DNA from: Cinnamomum chago
Taxonomy: Eukaryota > Streptophyta > Magnoliopsida > Laurales > Lauraceae
Assembly: GCA_038049695.1 (NCBI GenBank)
Contig: CP142453.1
Location: 110,149,501-110,213,500, forward strand
Direction: 5' to 3'
DNA length: 64,000 nt
This document shows positions 57,840-64,000 of this stretch, one piece after another. Every line of letters begins with the position of its first letter. Positions within the stretch are counted from its first letter, which is position 1. The notes below the pieces were generated by a model, which saw nothing but the letters and a program-made list of their open reading frames with translations, did not search any database and was not told the DNA's origin. A program made the translations under genes and the position numbers.

Positions 57840-59337
57840 TCGTGACTCATTTAATGGTAGTTGATCATTATTAATGGCTTATCCCACTAATCATGGGATA
57901 TGATTTGAAGAAAGGGTAAATTAGACACTTTAGGTTTTCAAATTTGGAAAAAAGACCTTTCACACTATAAAAAAAGATTGTGGATCTAAGGCAATAAAGT
58001 GAAATGTTCAGGAACCTCTCACCGAATCCCCCATTAATTTTTACCGTGTCATTAAAAATACACGGATTAGGTTGGGTCTAAAAAGTGTGCTTCATCTCTG
58101 ACCCGACCTAAATTACCCCGATCCGACCCGTTTGCCAGGGTCAAACTAAATTAAATTGGTCAAAATCAATTGGAAGTGATTTCAAATTGAAATCACTACA
58201 CTTCATATATAATAATTGTCATTATTGGTGTAGAGGTGCCCCACCCATCATAAACAATTTTTCAACTGAAAATGGAAGCATCCTAGGCCTGTCCCTCAGA
58301 CAAGAGCACTCTACACTCAAAAGGCCTTTAAAATGAGGGCTTTGATTTCTAACAAAAGTTATAAAGTTGGCCTTGGGCATTTTTTTGCAGACCTTGAAAA
58401 TTGAGGGCCAAGCTTAGATAGTACTAGGCATGCCCGAGCCCTGGCCCTGGCCCTCCTATTTATTTTATTATATATATTGATATCAAAGTTGTTCATCTTA
58501 ATCACCTCAAGTTTAGTTTTAACCTCCCAAGTTTATTTTTTATCCTAATTGATTTGATTTTATATTGAGCACACACAATTTTCATTGACATAGGAGCCCA
58601 CTGCCAACTCAAGAGAACAATGGGTTGGAATTGGTATGGTCCGGGTCCGGCCATATCTGAATCCACATTCATAATATGCTAAAAAGCTTGCAAAGATTTT
58701 TACTTACAACTTCTCTTTTCAAAAGAAAAAAAAAATGAAAAAAACTTCTCATTTCTCAAAGCTTTTATAAAGAGCTACTCTACAGTTTACACACTGCAAC
58801 AAATAAAATTTGGCATAGATTAGGTAGAAGCCTTGGATACATGGGAGATGAAAGACTGAATTCATGTTAAGTGTTCTATAGGGAAATATATATCGTATCA
58901 CTCTAATGTTTTCTTATTTGAGAACATATTTTACATACGCAGAGAAACCTCTGCTAAGCAATGGTGCTCACCAGTACATTGCGTGAGCAAACACCTAGTG
59001 GGGCCAGCCTTATGATCCATCAGAGCGTGTTATAAATAAGGGACACCTTAATGATCACCAATCCAAAGTTTGGTGCCCATCGAAATTGATTAGACCTTTG
59101 GTTGACCGTACACTCATTTTGGACTGTGAAAATTTGTGCCATTGATCGAGTAATTAGGATGATATTCCAAGCCTACATCACCATACACAGATATTTTTTT
59201 GTTGGGGGTGGGGGCACAAGGATCGGTGCTTTGCATAAGTAGAGCACCAATGCTTGGTAGAGGGGGTCCTACATATATACATAATAAATATTTGAAAATT
59301 TCTAATACTAGTCCCATTGGGTGACCACTTTCTAAGA
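57840..59337. other. intergenic, no gene recognised
   Basis: Mixed AT-rich DNA. The GGTCCGGGTCCGG phrase near 58640 recalls the dispersed repeat at 59338. No supported gene. Confidence 0.45.
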
Positions 59338-59604
59338 TTGTAAACGGGTTGGTTCCGGCCCGGGTCCATGGTGGACTCGGAACTTGAATCGTTAAGGAGA
59401 AGGTGGAACTGGAATCGGATTCGGACCCAGAACCATTTCGGAACGTGTTTCTTGGCTCCGAAATCGAAACCAGAATCATATATGGTACGGGTCTGGATCC
59501 GGGTCCATGTCTAGGTAGAGATTTTCGAAAATTGAGGTAATATGTCGGGTCTTGAGTCCATGGGTCCGAACAAAGGTGGAACCGGACCGGACCCATTTAC
59601 TTAT
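59338..59604 (+). mobile_element. MITE-like repeat with GTAAAYGGGT ends, copy 2
   Basis: The left end TTGTAAACGGGTTGGTTCC and the inverted right end AAGTAAATGGGTCCGGTCC are similar. The interior shares CCGGGTCCATGGTGGAC with 752-900. The frames over it come from repeated GGGTCC phrases. It is probably a non-autonomous DNA transposon. Confidence 0.5.
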
Positions 59605-59754
59605 CAGGTCCTAAATAAGGACTCAGACCTAGTTTTTAACGGGTCTGAACCTTCGGATAATCGAAGAATCAGAGACTCCCTACCACTTTACCATGCCCAA
59701 AGTCACCTTTGTCATTGCCATATGCTACATATTACAACTTTGTTACAAAGCCTC

Positions 59755-62268
59755 CTACATTTGTTGGGGGCGGCTTCTCCGCAGGTTGCGATTGTGCATT
59801 TTATGTTGCTTTGGTGATGAGCTGAGAAATCCTGAAAAGTAGATGGCGGTCAATGCTGAGAAGAGTCCTAGAGGAAATCCGATGCCAACACCTTTCCATG
59901 AAAACCATGCTTCATCCTCTCCTTTAAAACATGCCTTATCATCTCCATTGCTTGTCTTAGGGGGAGAGAAGGAACATGAAACATTTATTTGGTCACCGCA
60001 CAAACCACTGTTGTTAGCGAAGTCATTTGGATCATTCATTCTGTCCATTTGACCACCCGATGGAATTTGACCCACAAGGTGGTTGTTGCTCAAGTCCAAT
60101 GTCCCTAATTGTAGAAGCTTCGAGAATGTCTGGGGGATTTCACCTGAGAAGTCATTGTGAGATAAGTCCAAGCTCTCTATCTTCTCTAGATTGCCAAAAC
60201 CCGTCGGAATCCTTCCGGATAGTTCGTTGTAAGAGAGGTTGAGTGTCTTCAAATCTCTAAGGTTGCATAAAGTAGCAGGAATCTCTCCGGACAATTGATT
60301 TTTTGACACGTCTAACAAAGAGTAGATGTTGAGGTTCTTAAGTGCCAAAGGCTGCATCGAGCCCTTCCAGTTCACAATCACATCACTCAACTTTACAATC
60401 ATCTCTCTCAAGTTCACATCATTTTTACTGTAAGGGAAGGGGAACATGTCAGCAACTGAAAGTAGTGTCTTGGGTGTTTTTGTCATTCCAGTGAGATTTT
60501 CAAATGTTAAAGGGATACCGCCAGTAAGGTTGTTGTTGGAGAGGTCTAGGATTTGGAGGGCAGTGGATAGCACATCAGGGATGGATCCTTTGAAAGAGTT
60601 GTTCCTTAGACTTAAAGCTTTAAGAGTTGAGATTTGGAAAATAAATTCTGGCAGGTTTCCTGTAATCCTATTGTTGTTCAGATCAAGGTATTCAAGAAAG
60701 CTCAAATTTGCAAGAGCTGCGGGCAACTCACCCGAAAACTCATTTTTTCCTAGTGCAAGTAGCTTTATCCCTTCACCAAAGCTCATTGGGATCTCACCAT
60801 AGAACTTGTTTGAGGAGAGATCAACATAAAAAAGGTAACTTTCTGGATCAAATTTTGGGAACTTGTCACCTGAAAAGTTGTTGTCAGACAAGTCCACCAT
60901 CAACAAGCGTCGGATATTCGACATCGACTCCGGCAACTGGCCAGAGAAATTGTTGCTTCCCAACATAAGGAGCATCATTTCAGTCGCATTACCGATGTTT
61001 TCGGGTAACTTGCCAAAGAAGTTGTTCCTTGAGAGATCAAGCACAGACAGTTTTTGTGATTGAAAGAGGCGATGGGGTAGTGGACCCATGAACATATTGT
61101 CAGAGAGAATTATAGTTTCAAAATCAATATCTGCAAACCAGTGAGGGATTGTTCCCTCGAGCTGGTTGTCTCCTAAATCCAGGAAATCGAGGGTCTTCTG
61201 AGTGGAAAGCCATTCAGGTAGGTTTCCAATAAGGCCACAAGATCGTAAAGATAACTCAGACAACATACACTTGGGAGTTATACTTACAGTGTTGTTCCAA
61301 GTGAGCTTATTTCTTCCGAGGAATAAAGTTTGTAATCCCTTGATGTCAAACAACCATGCAGGGATCTCGCCAGAGAGTGAGTTACCATCTAATTGAAGTA
61401 TCTCTAACTTTTCCATTTGTTGTATAGAAGCTGGAATTCCGCCTGTGAGATTGTTGAGGCTGAGAGCTAGACTCCAAATGTTCGCTAAGTTCCCAATCTC
61501 AACAGGAATCTCGGATGACAACGAATTGTTGCTCAAGTCCAAGGATAGCAATTCCCTCAGTTTCAGAAGCGATAAGGGAATCCTTCCTGAGAAGCTATTC
61601 TGGCGAAGCGAAAGGCACAGTAGTTGGGAGAGGTTTCCCATCTCAATGGGGATCTCCCCATTGAGGAAATTGTCTTGCAGGTTCAAAAATCTCAAGTTTT
61701 TCAGTGCACCCACGTCGCTAATTAGATTTCCACTAAACGAATTACTCCCCAAATCAAGGTATTGTAGGTTTCTCAGATGGAAGAGTTGAGAAGGAATAGA
61801 GCCATTGAAGTTATTGGATCCCATGTCAAGATGAACCAACTTGGTTAAGTTGGCGAGTCCGTCCCATGGAATCTCCCCTTGCAGAGAGTTAGAGGAGATG
61901 TCTAGCCTCACCAAGTTCCTAATACGAAAGAGAGGTGTCAAGATGGAAGCAGCCGGTGCTAGAGAGACAACACGACCCGAGAGATCAAGAGCAGTAATGG
62001 GTCTTGAAGGCGAGTGCAAATCACAAGTGACCGACTTCCACTGGCAACAATCAGAGCTGGAATTCCAAGATTCTATTTCAATGATTTCAACATCTTCGGT
62101 GTTGGTGGATGAGTTCCTTTTCGATTTTCCAAATAGCAGGGACTTGAATTGGAGGAGGGCTTGCTTGTGCTCTTCTTTGCAAGAAAAACATGGATTGTTG
62201 GAGAGACAGAGGATGGAAAAGATGAATAAAACAACAAGTGTGCTTGATTTAGCCATGGAGTCTCTCAA
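59755..62268 (-). CDS. LRR receptor-like protein, RLP46-like, single exon
   Basis: This is an intact 837-residue receptor-like protein without a kinase. A signal peptide (about residues 5-30, MAKSSTLVVLFIFSILC) is followed by the LRR cap (CKEEHKQALLQFK ... SDCCQWKSVTCD) and roughly 26 extracellular leucine-rich repeats with the plant NxLSGEIP pattern. An island segment (TPKTLLSVADMFP ... IVNWKGSMQPL) interrupts them before the last four repeats. The end has NNSGLCGDQ plus a Cys cap, an acidic patch (GEDEAW), a membrane helix (VGIGFPLGLFSALTAIYFSGF) and a short basic tail. The order and the IESWNSSSDCCQW cap recall Arabidopsis RLP46. An ATG 12 bases downstream (MAKSST) is an equally likely start. 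Such proteins act at the plasma membrane with SOBIR1/BAK1-type kinases in defence or development; its ligand is unknown. It faces the RLP at 13 kb and belongs to a different subfamily. Confidence 0.95.
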   Translation of the reverse strand: MRDSMAKSSTLVVLFIFSILCLSNNPCFSCKEEHKQALLQFKSLLFGKSKRNSSTNTEDVEIIEIESWNSSSDCCQWKSVTCDLHSPSRPITALDLSGRVVSLAPAASILTPLFRIRNLVRLDISSNSLQGEIPWDGLANLTKLVHLDMGSNNFNGSIPSQLFHLRNLQYLDLGSNSFSGNLISDVGALKNLRFLNLQDNFLNGEIPIEMGNLSQLLCLSLRQNSFSGRIPLSLLKLRELLSLDLSNNSLSSEIPVEIGNLANIWSLALSLNNLTGGIPASIQQMEKLEILQLDGNSLSGEIPAWLFDIKGLQTLFLGRNKLTWNNTVSITPKCMLSELSLRSCGLIGNLPEWLSTQKTLDFLDLGDNQLEGTIPHWFADIDFETIILSDNMFMGPLPHRLFQSQKLSVLDLSRNNFFGKLPENIGNATEMMLLMLGSNNFSGQLPESMSNIRRLLMVDLSDNNFSGDKFPKFDPESYLFYVDLSSNKFYGEIPMSFGEGIKLLALGKNEFSGELPAALANLSFLEYLDLNNNRITGNLPEFIFQISTLKALSLRNNSFKGSIPDVLSTALQILDLSNNNLTGGIPLTFENLTGMTKTPKTLLSVADMFPFPYSKNDVNLREMIVKLSDVIVNWKGSMQPLALKNLNIYSLLDVSKNQLSGEIPATLCNLRDLKTLNLSYNELSGRIPTGFGNLEKIESLDLSHNDFSGEIPQTFSKLLQLGTLDLSNNHLVGQIPSGGQMDRMNDPNDFANNSGLCGDQINVSCSFSPPKTSNGDDKACFKGEDEAWFSWKGVGIGFPLGLFSALTAIYFSGFLSSSPKQHKMHNRNLRRSRPQQM

Positions 62269-64000
62269 ACTGAGTAAAATGGAGTAGACACTATCTACAA
62301 ATGAAACTCCCTGTTGTGAAGTAAGTGGTGCTTCTGAGTCTACGGGTCCAAGGGGCTAATGGACTTTTTGCAGAGGGTGGAAAGTAAAGCATTTGGAAGG
62401 TAGACCATGGAAGCATTGATCATTTTAAACTATCATTTTCCCCCCCTCTTTCTCCCCCTGTCGAGTTCATGGTCCAGAGGATGTGGACTTTCCATCCCAT
62501 GGGTTGGTTTTTGAATCATCTTACTTTTCCACCAGGGAACGAATCAGGACAGATGAACAAGTTCAGACTGTGAAAGGGACTTATTAATAATCTCGATTGA
62601 GCCAATCATAGACAATACCAAAGTACTCATGTGCCGGCCTATAATATATGACTATATAATAACTATGTTATAGAACTATTTGTTTACATGAAACATTTAA
62701 TGTAGTTTGTAATCATGTATTTAATATAGTAGACCTGTGGTTTACATGTTTGTCTATTGTGTACCTTGATTAAGACCCAAAATTAATTACTGGAAGAAGA
62801 CCGCATACTTGGACTGGGACCAGCTCAGGTCCAAGCTAGAGGACCACAGCATTTAAATTAAAAACCAAAATCTGGACCCAGATTTTCTAAATATTCCCAA
62901 TTTGTCACTGATCCAACTGTTAGCCACCTGGATATTCTAATTGCAAAAATATCATGTGCAATACAAAACGATTAAATCTTGAGGCTTTAAAACATGAGAG
63001 TAAGGATTATCAAATCAGAGTGATCTTTGTCTATTCGATATCTTCAATAGTACCTCCTCCATATAGAATCTACCTCTGTCAATTAGATGAGTCCCAACTA
63101 AGCCTATACAAGAGAGAAGCAATTCCTGGGCATGTTAAAAATAAAGAGTAAAGTATGTTCTATGAATTGAAAATCATTCTGAGTTGGAGGAACTCACCAA
63201 CCTCACAACGTCTGTCTCGAAGATCCGTTTCGGATGGCAATAGCATCTGAGTGGAGAGTTCATTTTCTGTTTTGCACTTAATACAGAGCCGTGGTTGCAT
63301 GCTTGTTCTTTGTGGTTTTTCTTTCTTTCTTTCTTTGAATTTGGCTCGTCTTATAGTCAAGGACAGACCACTGCTTGACAGTGCTTGTTCAAGGCTGATA
63401 ATAAAATTTCATACAACAACGTATAAAATGGATGTGGAAGATTTACAAAATAACCATATATAGCAATGTAGTAAAGGGTTAACTCTATATATAGCAGAGT
63501 AGAAAAGGGATGTACTCTAAACTACCTGTAGTAATCAGCTTATTAATCCTATGCTCAGTCTCTTATGGTGGGACCAACTCTATAAAATTCTTAGGACATC
63601 TCATACATGATCGTATATATTTGTGCACATCAAGCGCGTGATTAGTCATCCGGTGTGCGACTAGGAATTTACCCCCAGGACAGGGGGGATTGAAAGATCT
63701 CCCATTCCCCTCATCTCTTTAAAAAAATCACCCCCATACTTGATCATCATCACCTTCATATGGGCCCCATAAATTTAACGGTGTACAGTCCATTTGAATA
63801 GATGTGCAGTTGATCCAACACTGTACAGTACATATTAGGCTCCGTCCCGAGTTAATCCAGATTAACTCTAATTAATTGAGCTTAAGACTAATTAAGCCGG
63901 TTTAAATGCTTTAATGGTGATTTATCGCCAAATGAAGTCGAATTAGCCTAAATGAGTAAATTAAGCTTAATGAAATAGTAACTAAGCTTATGGGATGATT
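62269..64000. other. intergenic, upstream of the RLP46-like gene
   Basis: The bases just before the ATG form a leader-like stretch without a clear TATA box nearby; a TATATAA-type sequence near 62650 is about 380 bp away. A (TTTC)n tract lies near 63319. The rest holds no supported gene. Confidence 0.45.

Noticed and set aside
59114-59596. 160-codon frame on the minus strand
   Set aside because: It overlaps the GGGTCC-rich MITE-like repeat, and the peptide has no recognised features.

Overview
This is a window of plant nuclear DNA from a flowering plant. The evidence is two extracellular leucine-rich-repeat receptor-like proteins (RLPs), a plant-type STP hexose/H+ symporter with four coding exons, plant-type Mutator/FAR1-OTU, CACTA, hAT, LINE-L1 and LTR elements, tRNA-derived SINEs, and AT-rich intergenic DNA with TA and GA microsatellites. 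Nothing in the sequence fixes the species. I found no bacterial-type operon, CRISPR array, rRNA gene or convincing functional tRNA gene.

Three host genes look real: (1) an RLP on the + strand (13058-19376) with two visible coding exons, a 4.2 kb intron and an obvious TATA box; (2) an STP monosaccharide transporter on the - strand (34282-36844) with four coding exons that join in frame to 516 residues; (3) an intronless RLP46-like receptor protein of 837 residues on the - strand (59755-62268). The RLPs probably sit in the plasma membrane and sense apoplastic ligands through kinase partners. The transporter would import apoplastic hexoses. Nothing shows that the three act together.

Most of the rest is transposon-derived, and several histories can be read base by base. 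1-3220: short tandem repeats, then a 2.2 kb solo LTR with a perfect 5-bp target duplication. 3434-6165: a decayed MULE carrying FAR1-like, transposase, SWIM and OTU-protease domains. 8098-8435: a MITE. 8705-10445: a SINE split by an LTR fragment. 15047-16071: three hairpin MITEs in TA tracts inside the RLP intron. 19521-19925: a tandem duplication with 23-bp G tracts. 20473-25736: a full-length but inactivated L1-type LINE bounded by a 17-bp target duplication. 25795-28912: MITEs and a lone CACTA terminus. 29791-32553: two 5'-truncated LINEs inserted 22 bp apart.

36894-42540: SINEs and a hAT MITE lodged in a Helitron-like (or terminal inverted repeat) end. 42780-45849: a probable old LTR. 45890-47180: a degenerate array of roughly 30-bp units. 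48667-53752: a tandemly duplicated AT-rich segment whose first copy holds a 3.7 kb solo LTR; the second copy preserves the empty site. 55531-57830: fresh tandem duplications and a 1.1 kb T-rich minisatellite. I see no new enzymatic system. The more unusual items are the OTU-MULE, the GTCGAC-rich segments shared by two unlike solo LTRs, the hexameric CCCTAA tract inside an LTR, the MITE cluster in TA tracts, and the RLP that appears to lack its central repeats.
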